64,000 nt of DNA, taken from positions 448,127 through 512,126 of the forward strand of contig QAOA01007268.1 in the NCBI GenBank assembly GCA_003255065.1, given 5' to 3'. Position 1 is the first letter of the stretch. Each line of letters begins with the position of its first letter. Positions 22,942-34,511 of the stretch are shown here, in pieces. Origin of the DNA: Cercis canadensis. Taxonomy: Eukaryota; Streptophyta; Magnoliopsida; Fabales; Fabaceae. A program made the translations under genes and the position numbers. The notes beneath the pieces are model-generated. The model searched no databases, had not been told where the DNA came from, and worked only from the letters and a program-made list of their open reading frames with translations.

Positions 22942-24095
22942 ATGATAGGTACCCAGAAGGCACAAGAGGGAGTTTCAAAGATGGGTGTGACTGCTAGCAA
23001 GAATGGGAGGTACTTTTGTGAGAAAGATGCTATGATTTTGAAGCAAAGAGTGAAGCTTTTGCAAGAGGAAATAAAGGGGATGATGTGTGAGAGGGACAAG
23101 GAGAGTAGAGGCTATGAGAGGGATATAATGGCGTTTACATTTAAGGAGGCAGATTGGAAGCAAGAGAGGAAGGGGCTGAGAGAGGAGGTGAAGCAGCTGA
23201 GGAAGAAAGTGGAAGAGAAGGAAGAGCAGATAAGAGAGATGAAAGAAGCTCAAATGAAGGGGAAGAATGGTGAGAAAGAGTGGGAATTAATGGGAACTAA
23301 GCTTTTGGTTGAGCAAATGAAGGAGGAGAGAGCAAGAAGAGATGAGGCTGTGGAGAAGTGGAAGCAACTTTATCTTGCAATTAAGACTGAGCTTGATGAT
23401 CTTATTCAGAGAACATATGATGGTCTCTCTCTCTCTCTCTTCCCTTTTCTACGCATTATAATTTGGTACACTCTTCAGTGATTTTGCAGAATTAGTTGAT
23501 TTTTCCCTGAGCTTGGTGTTCTTGTGGCATGTTTCTTTGAAAAGTAATGTGGGACTTGTGGGGTTCAATCCCTGCCCTTAAGACTAACCCAATTGAGATG
23601 TTTAATTTTTGGTTGCTTGTGGGGTTCAATCTCCTCTCTTTAAGACTAACCCAATTGAGATATGTTTAATATTTGGTCCTTTGCCCTTTAATTTATTCCT
23701 CTGAAATGCCAAAACTTTCCAATGTCTTTATGTTTCGGTTAGAAAAAATGTAAACTTTATATATGCTAGTAGAGGAAGGGTCTGAAAGTGAAAACAAATG
23801 CTGAAATGGTTTAAAAATTGCCTATTTGTTGACAGGGGATGGTCTATATTGGAAAGCAGAGGAAGATGATATTCAGATGGAGAATCTGAAGAAGGAGCTG
23901 CAAGACAAGGAAGAGACTATCATAATCTTGAAAGCTCAATTAGCTTCAACAAAGCAAGAGAAGTTCAAAAAGGAGAGAGAGTTTGACTTATTAAGGCAAA
24001 GCTTGAGGATTATGAATGGCAACAAGAAGAATTCAGTTCAACCAAAAGAGAAACTCTTCAAGGCTTGCACTTATGATTTGGGTCACAAAGATTAA
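22942..24095 (+). CDS. Coiled-coil protein, two exons
   Basis: Exon 1 22942-23422 and exon 2 23836-24095 join in frame through a GT-AG intron (donor at 23423, acceptor 'gacag' at 23831-23835) to give 246 residues. Residues about 25-160 and 170-225 are dominated by E, K, R and Q with heptad-like spacing (KQLRKKVEEKEEQIREM; KKELQDKEETIIILKAQL), so the product is predicted to be largely alpha-helical coiled coil. No signal peptide or membrane segment is seen. A second ATG at 22981 (MGVTASKNGR) could be the start instead. The conserved-looking block GDGLYWKAEEDD spans the splice junction. The intron carries a tandem repeat of about 70 bp (23545-23665). I do not recognise the family; a scaffold or golgin-like role would be a guess. 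Confidence 0.75.
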
Positions 24096-24643
24096 GATTC
24101 ATGTCCACAATTCAAGAAAGTGGTATAGTGTGTATTATTGTATATGCCTATATGGGGTTGTTTTCGTTCTAGTTTTTTCTTCCACAAAAGACAAGGTTCT
24201 TTCTTTGTTGGAAGTTGAAAAAGAAGAGGAACATTAGAAGGAAGATGAGCTATTTGTCTACTTGGAATTAGTGAAGGAAAGAAACAAGAAATTTCCCATT
24301 TCCCATTTCCTTTTCCTTTCCTTCACTTTGATACTTAGATCCAAACAAAGTTTATCTTTAAAAGAAGTTTCTGTTCATCTTGCACTTAAAGCATATTTGT
24401 TTGAAGCCAATAGGGTGTTTGCTCTATTACCCCTGGCTAATGAATCTTCTCATTTCTCAGGCAATTTAATAGTAAGCCTCTCAAAAAATTTTGGAATCTC
24501 CAATACGCCATAGAACTTATTTATTCAACTAAAACATGAATTGGAATAAACAAAAAGATTATTCCTAGTGTTATAAAAAGATAAAAATGTTATTTTTGAA
24601 AAAAAAAAGGGGGACGAAAATGAATTCCAAGAAGTTATTTTGC

Positions 24644-24649
<6 letters not shown>

Positions 24650-24674
<25 letters not shown>

Positions 24675-24675
24675 G
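24650..24675. repeat. (GA)n microsatellite
   Basis: Uninterrupted AG repeat of about 13 units. Confidence 0.9.
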
Positions 24676-25442
24676 GCCTAGTAGGAAGTGAAAAACAAAA
24701 TAAATTCTAAACGATTCTTTTATAGATAAAATACCAGAAGAGTTCATCTCAAATTTCCGATAGAAAGCCTTACACAATAGAAAGCCTTACACAGCTAGGT
24801 GCCTGTTAAGTTATTCTTTTTAAAGGGATAGCACTATATTAGCCTTTATTAAAGGGATTTTAGTGGGATTTATTCTTAAAATTGGTGCCTTTTTAAAGTT
24901 ATCATTCTTTTTAAAGGGATTTTAGTAGCATTATATCACCCTTTAAAAAAGTTGACAAAATTGAAATTTGATTATTTTAGTATTTTTTTTGTATTGTTAT
25001 GGTTATGAATTTTACAAAAAATTAGTTATTCTGACTCACACTAAATGACTCATTTTGCTTTTAAAATCTTTACAATAACACTAATTTTAAGACGTCAGTT
25101 CTCTCCTCAACGAGGAGAGTGGTGTCGAGATATTTCCTTTAAAGAGAGGTTAAATTATTGTCGGTATAAATGTTGATTTTGCCATAAGGGCAAGGGAACA
25201 AAGTCGTTATCGATAATACACTAAATGTCACTGAAATTTATGATATGCTTATTGATATAAACTTAGAAAGAGATAGAAGATGAAAAGAGTGAAAAGTAAT
25301 GACGAACAAATGGCAAATGAAAATTGACTACTTCATTTTTATTACATCAATTTTTACCAGACATACTTTTCTCCCTTCATTTGTATACCTAGTCACCGAC
25401 AGGAGTTTCCTCTACCAAATAATAAAAAAAATGAAAAATTAG

Positions 25443-25445
<3 letters not shown>

Positions 25446-25479
<34 letters not shown>
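25446..25479. repeat. (AT)n microsatellite
   Basis: AT repeat of about 17 units. Confidence 0.9.
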
Positions 25480-25481
<2 letters not shown>

Positions 25482-25817
25482 CAAAACAATAAATATGGCT
25501 TCGTTTGACCATTTTCTTGCATGGCTATCCGAGTATTTTAAAACAAGTACTTGGTTTTCCTAAACTTTTATTAGATTCTAGACCATCTCTTCCTGAAAAA
25601 TATTGTTCAAATTCAAAGAATAAAAAAAAGAAAAAAAGAAAATACACATCCAAGAACGACACAAATATTTCGGGTGCATTAAGAGAAAAATTCTTTAGGG
25701 TGTTGATCTTTGACTTTAAAATTTAAATTTTAACTGGCTTAAGTGAATCTATTACATATTTACCATTAGACTAAACTCTTGAAGTTATGAGATTATTTGT
25801 GTAATTATTATCTATAT

Positions 25818-26330
25818 AGCACCGAAACGCATAATAAGGACGCGTACCCATTTCGGAGATGTATCGAAAATACGAAACGCTTACAAATGAAAGAAACACA
25901 TCTTTTTTTTTTTTTTTTAAAGTGTTTCAAAATGTTCTTATAGTGCAGCTAATCCCAGTTTTCATACAGGTAATGCACAAAGTGATGAATGCAGTCATTC
26001 TTCAATTATTACATGTTTTACTTTAATTTATACATTATAACTTTTACTAACCATTTAAAATGTATTTTTAATGATTCAATTTTTAATGCATCTAACAAAT
26101 TTGAAAAATAATGAGAATTAGACTCTCGGTTTATCATTTTTCTGTGACTTTTTATAATGCACTTAGTCTAATTAAAAAAGATTTATAATATACTGATAAT
26201 ACTTAATCAAATATGATAAATTCTATTACTTGAATTTTGATTGATGATTTATATTTTGACTTAATACTTGTTAATTGTTACTTATTTGCTAAGGATTAAT
26301 GGTTGATATTTTTAATACTTAGAGAATTTT

Positions 26331-26371
<41 letters not shown>

Positions 26372-26440
26372 ATGACGTACCTGTACTCTTATTTTTTTAA
26401 AAATGTTGTACCGGCGTTTTGTACCCGTACCCATGCTACA
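25818..26440 (-). mobile_element. Non-autonomous DNA element, 'GGGTACG' family copy 2
   Basis: Inverted relative to the copy at 8990-9530. In the complement, the start reads TAGCATGGGTACGGGTAC and the end GCGTTTCGGTGCTATATAG. Short inverted termini (TAGCAY..) can be paired. The internal TA microsatellite at 26335-26368 and the 'aaaattctctaagtatt' block are shared. Non-coding. No clear target duplication. Confidence 0.55.
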
Positions 26441-26867
26441 TAGTTTATTATATTCTTAGTTTTTAATTTTAAAAAAGAAGAAAACAAAAGATTTGTTAGG
26501 AAGCACCGATTTTTTCTTTTTGAAGTTTTGAAAATGGGTGTATTTTAATTTTTAAATACAAGAAAACAGAAATATTGTTTTCACGGTGGCAATATTCATA
26601 AATAAGATAGTTCATTAATAACAATATCGTATATACTCAATGTTTTAAGAATCATTTTATCCAAATAACTAGTTTTCATGAGTTGTGTTTTTCTTTTTTG
26701 GTAAGCTTCATGATTTGTGTTTTAGAATCTGTACTAAAATTCATTTCTCAAAACAAGATTTGACAACACAAAACACAAACAAACCTTTCAACTGGCCCGC
26801 GGAGGCATTAGCCACCAAGTTAGACACTTACCTACCATTTATCTTAAAAACCTATATATAAATTTAC

Positions 26868-27826
26868 GGGAATTTTATGATATTATATGTGTACGTCATA
26901 TTACACTGACATGATAAATATACGTAATTTTTATATTTTATTTGATATTAAATTAATTTATCTTATTTTCTCAAACAAACTTAAAAATAGTTAATTTGTA
27001 CACATGTCATTCACACATTGACTATTCTTATGTAATATGACATATAACAAAATATCTAAGAAACCTCCGTAAACTTAATTAACTCATCACATATCTAAAA
27101 AATATTCCCTTTAGATTTTTATTTTTATTTTTTGATTGCAAAAAGCCTAAAAGATGCAATTGCCAATCTCATCCTTCCAAAACCTTTCACTCGTTTTCTT
27201 GTTGACACCCACAACAGTTATGTCGGGGGCAAAACATTGAATGTGTTTTTACCCACACAAGTTATATTGAGTTGTCTCAATTTGACACTGTTCAAGTTTT
27301 CATGGAAGAAAAAGAGATCTCATTTTTTTTTTTTTTGGGGGTTGAATAATTGTGAAAAGGATTTTGTCCAAACAGAAAGAAGACATGCACAGCTAATAAT
27401 AGCGAAACAAGGAGGGAACTCTATTTATGTTTCACAGTCACAAAAAGTTCACTTTAATTTCTTAAAATGACTATTTATCAATATTTAGTTATGAACCTTT
27501 CTAGATATCTCTTTTTACTGTGACAATATTAATCACCATTAATATATAATTATTTAATATTTAATCATTTATTTTTAACGATCAAAATTGATTTTTTTTA
27601 TATAAATAATTAGGAGGTTTCTTAGATACTTTTAGTATTTATGTAGTATGTCATACTACATAGAAATAACCAATAAATGAATGACATGTGTATAAATTAA
27701 CTATTTTTAAATTTGTTTGAAAAATTAAATAAATTATATTTTATATATAATAAAATATAAAAATTATGTATACTTAATACGTCCGTGTAGTATAACATAC
27801 TTACATAGTATCATAGAATCCCCGAA
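26868..27826. mobile_element. Inverted-repeat element with about 200-bp arms
   Basis: The left arm 26868-27066 and the complement of the right arm 27614-27826 share CGGG(A/G)AT, 'taatttttatattttatt', 'caaacaaa(c/t)ttaaaaatagttaattt', 'acacatgtcattca' and 'atctaagaaacctcc'. The 550-bp spacer contains an unexplained frame (27132-27470) with no recognised homology. Likely a non-autonomous DNA element or foldback. Confidence 0.6.
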
Positions 27827-30163
27827 ATAATTATTATGCTCACACGTCAAAACTACCATATTCCATAACGAGAGTAAAATTGTTTAAATAAAACCCTTCC
27901 ATCCTAACACATCTCTTTTATGTAAAATTTTAGCTTCTTGCCAAAAAATAAAAAATCAGTTATTGTGGTGTCAAATCCCTGCAAATTTGTATCTTTTCTA
28001 CATTTATACAAATTGCAGAATTTAAATTCAACCCACTTAAACTTACTAAATGAATACGAATTTCACTTTGTGACTTTTTCTCTCTAACTAAATTTTTACG
28101 TCTCTAGATCACGTGCAAATACTTCTCAATCCTAAAACATCACTTTAATGGGACATAGATCCTATCAAATCCATTCTAAATTGTTGAGCGCCTGAATTCC
28201 TCTCTCGCAAAGCAACAAATTTCCCATTCATAAAGGTCCCATATGGGTAATCTAAAACATGATTGCAGCCACTTTATGTCAAACTAAAGCATTTTCTGAG
28301 TACAAAATTGGCTTTGTTATCAACGTTGCTATCTTTCACGTACTTCTGACAATCATGGGTACGATTCATTGAACTTCGAACAAATAATTACAATCTCTTT
28401 CTTCCTTCATGACATATTTCTATGGTAACTACACAGTTTTTTTTGGTTAGACCCAATTCCCACTAGTACAACATACCTTTAACCATTTAAATGAAAAATT
28501 AAAAGATTTCAGCACTCAACTGAGATCCTGCCATGACTCAAAATAAAGAACTGATTCTGCAACTATCTATGATACATAAAAAGTTAGTGTGATGAAGACT
28601 AAAGTGTAAAAACATATTGAATATACCCGTACGCCGTGACATGCCACTCTGACCTGGTTGCAAAACAAAAAGTATTGATTATTACTTCCCTTGTGACTAG
28701 CAAGTTAGAAAATAAGAATCATAACAAACATTGTTCAGAGTTCACAATTGGTAAAGAAACATATTATGTATAAGATGAACATAAAATTCTTCAAAGTAGG
28801 GGATATACACTCTTGTTTCTCGACAGCTCGTCACAAAAGCAGTTGTATCTTGTAAACATAGATGAGCAAATATGAAATGTTGAATTTCGTTTGATTGTTG
28901 GAATTACATTATGTGGGTGGCACTCCTAAGATGTGCAAGGGGTGGCCTCCTACTAGTGGCTGCCATATAGTAGAGAATCTTTCTGGTTTATAAAAGCATA
29001 ATCAAATCTTTGGGAAAAGATGAAGCTGGAAAACATCCAAATGAGGCAAGAAACATCATTATAAACAATGACAAAACTACGCTTTTCTAGTCATATAAAA
29101 ACAGAAATATCAGCTTAAAAGCCATCTTGCTTGAACTGTTGAACAATAAAAGGTTGCAGATTATGTACTACTTTACACCATATGATGCATTAGTAAATAG
29201 CAAAACTTACATTGAATCAATTTAATCTTAATCTAGGGTCCATGAAACTAAATGCATGAAAATTCACTTTCTAACATTTCACTCCGTTTGAGACAAACCC
29301 ACTTTATTTATTTATTTACTTCTTTGGGAATAAAAGAAGAAATTCATTAAGACAAGGAAGAAAGTAATACAAAAGTAGAAGAGGATAAGATATCCTTGTA
29401 GATTAACACAGTTATATTTGGGTCATAATGTTTCTGGACATCTTGCTTTTCCATTTGAAATCAGTGTTGTATTCTTCCCACCATCCAGCTAGCCCATTCA
29501 GTACTAAGATATAGAATGAAATCTCTTTAAATTTTACAATAAGCAACAATTTCAAAGCCAAGACTCATCCCACATATATTGGAACAACCATGTAACTTTG
29601 TTTGCTCTTACTCATCTAAGAGAAATCAGTACAATAAATACTTTCCCAGTTATCTTGATTTCTATTTAGCATCAATAATTAAGATTCATTTTAAATAGTT
29701 AGACAAGATTAATATAATCAATTCTCCCCATCTGCCCCATAAATTCAGTTTCCAATTCATTGTTTAGTATCACACTAAGTGAATACATCATGCCACATAT
29801 GCTAGTTGCACAAGATTATCCTTTTCCCACCATAAATGAAATACCCATTCCCTCCATCTCCTACCTAACTTTGCTTTTCAACTCATCATTTTTACCAAAC
29901 AAGAGAGGTCTTATATAAGGAAAGTTAATCAATCAAAATATAGAGAAATGAATCTGAACATACAGGATGTGAAAGGATGCGCGCGAAAAGACTCTGCTTT
30001 TTCTCTGCTGCTCTTAGCTTTTAAGTTATAGATGATCTTCTGCAGCTTTTGCAATTGAAAGATGTAGAATGGGGAAAATAATAAGTATGAAATTTGCATT
30101 TTGACTATTATGGGTGCCACTAGTGACCACTTTGATACTGCACTGCTGCTCCCATTGCATATT
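27827..30163. other. Intergenic or 3' flanking DNA
   Basis: No exon can be supported. The region may include the 3' untranslated sequence of the leftward AMBRA1-like gene if the distal last exon described at 30164-30209 is used. Otherwise it is AT-rich non-coding DNA. Confidence 0.35.
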
Positions 30164-30209
30164 ACTTTCATTTTTCCAGCTTCTCCAAATATTCATCAGG
30201 TGGAGTACT
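30164..30209 (-). other. Candidate alternative last exon of the AMBRA1-like gene
   Basis: A pyrimidine-rich tract and 'tgttgtag' acceptor precede a short frame encoding GSTPPDEYLEKLEK and a stop. The phase matches a GT donor at the end of codon 829 in exon 13 of the AMBRA1-like gene (GAG|GTAGAA at 34551-34550). If used, the last intron would be about 4.3 kb. It could equally be the end of another, unrecognised gene or chance. Confidence 0.3.
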
Positions 30210-30687
30210 TCCCTACAACAATCGTAGAGAGACAATTAAAAAATGTCTGTCAATCTGGAATGCCAGAAGGCTTACTTTGACTTTATTCAATTATTAATAC
30301 TACTAGAAAGAGGAAAATTCTTGAAGGAATATCACATGTTAGACCAGAACAATTGGGAGAGAAGAGAAAAGCCATTAGGAATAATTTAACCACCACCAGC
30401 ACCATTCCGAAAAGATGGGCAAAAGAAGGAAAAAGAAAGAAAAAATTCCTGTCTAGAGCCTAGAAACAATTACTACAAGCCCTTCTAAACTATTCCATAT
30501 ATTTCCTATAGATCAGATCCACAGGAATATCAAAATCTCGTGTATATAATAAAAGGCTCATCTTTTGGCACAGCTAGAAAAGATGTTACAGACTTTTCAG
30601 TCCATGATTTAATGGTTGTAGTATTTAGGAATTCACAAATAAAAGGATCCCCTACTTTAATAAACTTGTATATAGTAGAAGGAAAGT

Positions 30688-31095
30688 GTCAAGAAACCAA
30701 CTCTCCCAAAAGCTTAAGCTGTTAGGTGAAACCCATAGAATGGATTTATATCTAATACACTCCTGCACACGAAAGTCCTTTGGGCTTGACATGTGGACAA
30801 AGTATTGCCTATTACGCTTCCTCTTTTCCCCCAACTCACACACACACACACACAAAAATCATAATTTACTGTGGTGGCTAACCTTTTTCCTACCATAGGA
30901 CTTTAGAGAGAAATCAAGCTCAACCTCCTTACCCAATGGCCTAACCAACTTTAACCCCAAAAAGTCGAGAAGTGACTGTGGATCTGGATTTTCAATTGCA
31001 TTGTCTAAGGACACAAGGGATAGAACTTGTTCCTCTGGGATACTCTCGCTTTGACCAAATGGTGTCAGCTTTTCAGCATCTGGACATTTGTCATG
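30688..31095 (-). repeat. Retroelement-derived fragments
   Basis: 30688-30815 shares blocks ('cgaaag(t/c)cctttgggcttga', 'cttaag(c/t)tgtta') with the PBS-bearing LTR-type fragment at 58.84-58.98 kb. 30860-31095 closely matches the complement-sense element fragment at 46.45-46.70 kb (reads [14 protein letters not shown], then [13 protein letters not shown]-like on the minus strand). Both are broken remnants. Confidence 0.55.
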
Positions 31096-31154
31096 TCTAT
31101 GTATATTTAATTAAGAGAACTTAATTGATTTTTTTTTTAATTTTTAATAGATGC

Positions 31155-31186
<32 letters not shown>

Positions 31187-33990
31187 AATATTGTGTATAA
31201 AATATACTGATATTGCATTTCACAAAGTCGGAAAATATATTGAAATTACAAACCCACCATAAATTTGGGTAAACAGTTATTGGAGAATGTAATGTTCTCT
31301 ATATATGATTTTCTCTCATTACGATCCAATTGATGGAATTCATGTTTCTAATCCTCTCTTTTCTACTTTCAGTTGAATAAGAACCATCAAAAATTTTTAA
31401 TTAATGTATACATGGATAAGACTAAACATTGGCGTTTCTTATTTAACTCTCGTATGAGGAATTTTTTTTTTTTTAGATTTTAACTTTTCCAAATAATGTG
31501 CCGAAATGATGATTTGAATTTTAATTACTATGATGCATTAACCAATCATATCTGAATGAAGATAATTAATGTATTATTATAAAGTTATATCAATATACAA
31601 CAATTTGGGAGAGTTTTAAGTCTAAATCCATTCAATGCACAAGGCTACAATCTTGAAAGAATTCCAAATTGTGAATGTTAATTCTCCCACAAACACAAGG
31701 ACAATTACATCATGCACACAATTAGTTCTAGAATGGCAGGGCAAAATAAATTTTCAGGACCTATAATCTTAAAAATGGGTTCATTCAAAATGCAAGCACA
31801 TACAAAGCCAGACCAAACGATATAGGACTAGCTTGAGAAATTCATAAAAACTACTGAGTGAAAGACTCACAGGTTTCAAATTAATAGCATAGAGATAATG
31901 AATTACAGAAGAATGGCCTAGTGATTTTGGGTTTACTTTGGGTTGGAAATATGAATTTCAGAATTCAGTGGCTGGTTAAAGGCAAAATGTTCATTGCTGT
32001 TAGACTATGAGAACTTTAGCCTTCGGCTTTGGACCTGTATGCATCTTCTCTAACTTGCGCCTGGCTGCTTTGCGAGACATTGTAAAGTGAGAAAGAGGCA
32101 GGCTTTACTTAGATTCGATTTTAGATGGGAGTTAAACAACTAAGGCCACAGCTCATCTTATGTTTTGTCTTTGTTTACATCCTAAGAGGAAACTTCTAAA
32201 ATATATATATATATATATAATTTGCTGATCATTAGAACCCAGAGGCATTTCCTCTAGATTGTACAGTTACATGCTAAAAATTAAAAGTTAGATGCACCAG
32301 TAATTATGCTTTGATAATTAAAGCTTTATTATTCAAAGCATCAATAATTAACAATTTATTACATATTTATTCATTATAACTATCATCTAATTATGAGCTT
32401 AAGTAGCATAAATATCTGGTTCTTCCCAACTCATTCCAAAAAAAAAAAAATTTCTTTTGAATCTTAGTTAATGCGAAAGTGCAATCCATAAAGACCAAGA
32501 AAAAAAAAAAAAGGAAAGGTTAAAGGAAGTTCATGGTCAAGATGGAGATGAATGGAAAAACTAACCATTCAACTGGAGCTGAGAGTGACACCGAGAAGTA
32601 ACGAACAGTGGGGGCTAGCATTCTAAAGCATGTGTTTAAACCTACAATTCAAGGAAAATGACCATAAGAAACAAGAATAGTATGACAAGGAAACATCCAA
32701 TAAATCAAACAAGCTAAAACTATTATAGAGCAGCTTTACTACACGTTATAGGCATACAATCAAGGAACTTAGATGCACAACAAAGTGCGTACAGGACCTA
32801 AATACATAAAAGGATTAAACATAGTATGGCTAATGCCAAAACCTGTTTGAAATGCCAAGAAAACTAGAAGTTCTGGGGCTAATATATAGTAATATAGTAC
32901 AAATATGAGGAATCTAACTGGAGAAAAAACTCATCATTTGTTTGGATCAGATCTCGCCATTAATACCATATTTAATGTGCCTTCATGCTCCTGCTAATTG
33001 ATTTCAACATTATTAAATAATGAAATTAGATGGCCCACAAGCAATTAAAAGAATAATTGAAGTAGACGTTTGGTTTACACTCGTATGTAAGATCTATTTT
33101 GGATGCTTGCATTTTGAATGACGATATTATGGGGAATGTAGGGTACATGGTAACTCATAATCTCCACGTTCTAGGATATTCCATTTTATATTTTGAATGC
33201 ATTTTAATCTGCATACCAAACATGGGAATCTTGGGTTCTGGGTGCCTGATATTGGGATATTTTATACCGGATTACCAAATGCACTGGTGTGAAACTACCA
33301 GTATACCAAATACCTCATAAATGCCCGCAACTAAGCAGTATGGGAGGATGCAAGATCGACCATTATATCCCACAAGAGAAGAGGAAAGTTTGGGTCAATC
33401 AATGAACAAGAGAATACCACATCATTACTCTGAAAAAATTTTATTTTCTGTAAAATTCAGTTACCTTTTAATGTGTGATACTCTCTTATTCATTGATACT
33501 GAATAGAGTTTTCCACTGACAATGGATCAAACTGAAATCCAAGAAATAATGTTTTTGACTTAGTAGCACAATGAAGAAGCTTTTTTATATGACTCACCCC
33601 TATCCCTTCTATCTTCTGTATTGGAATCTCAATTGTGTGCTTTTGAAGAAGTGGTCTTGGGTGGCATTAAGGACTGGTTATCTCTTAGACATGGCAGTTT
33701 CTGTATTAAAACATAAGCAATCTGCGTGGCCTCACAACGCAAAACAGAAGAATCAACGAACAATACCATTTCTGGCATCAGCCAAAACTTTATAAGTTTA
33801 CTTCCTTTTTTTCTAAATTCTAACACTAATTTGATAAATACACACACAACAAAAGAGGTTTTAACCTGTAAACACAAATATACACAAAAGGGTAATAAGT
33901 TTTACTAAGACATACATGGTTATACCATCAAAAAATACATCAAGATCATCAACAGAAATGACCCTACTGATAAACCTAAATGGCCAAAAA
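31096..33990. other. Intergenic or long-intron DNA
   Basis: No gene is supported. It includes an (ATT)n tract at 31160-31186. A small basic open frame on the minus strand at 32069-31990 encodes MSRKAARRKLEKMHTGPK and a few more residues before a stop; it has no homology that I recognise. 33.1-33.3 kb contains short inverted 'accaaat' motifs of unclear nature. Confidence 0.4.
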
Positions 33991-34403
33991 AGAACATATA
34001 CATGTTTACAGTTTGTTGAAATTTCATTCAAAGGTGCTTTACTATGAGTTGGTTATCATTGACAGAGGGAAAAAGGGATGGGACTTGAATATGTTAAGTC
34101 ACTGCCAGGAAAAATTGGCACCACTTTGATCAGTTCATGGAATTAATGATTGCGAAATATAAAATTTTTATAAGAAACATTACAAATTCTTGAAAANAGA
34201 ACATATACATGTTTACAGTTTGTTGAAATTTCATTCAAAGGTGCTTTATTATGAGTTGGTTATGATTGACAGAGGGAAAAAGGGATGGGACTTGAATATG
34301 TTAAGTCACTGCCAGGAAAAATTGGCACCACTTTGATCAGTTCATGGAATTAATGATTGCGAAATATAAAATTTTTATAAGAAACATTACAAATTCTTGA
34401 AAA
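33991..34403. repeat. Duplicated block around N at 34197
   Basis: 206-bp block 33991-34196 repeats at 34198-34403 with only a few point differences. The N is at the boundary. Probable contig or haplotype overlap just downstream of the AMBRA1-like gene. Confidence 0.85.
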
Positions 34404-34511
34404 TCCTGTGAGCCATCAGTCTATTATGACATTGTAACAAGAACAGATTCTATTCCCAGCAAGAAATTCCATACCATACCAGCAATTTAATCTCTAAATT
34501 AAAGGAATAGA

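Larger units (their letters stand above)
24096..25817. other. 3' flank and intergenic DNA
   Basis: Downstream of the coiled-coil gene, open frames at 24016-24237 and 24262-24513 lack support and overlap its likely 3' untranslated region. The remainder is AT-rich with no recognised gene. Confidence 0.45.

Noticed and set aside
27132-27470. 112-residue plus-strand open frame
   Set aside because: Sits in the spacer of an inverted-repeat element, crosses a poly-T/poly-G run, and shows no domain.
33060-33320. A MITE with 'accaaat' inverted ends
   Set aside because: Only very short inverted motifs match; no target duplication or consistent boundary.
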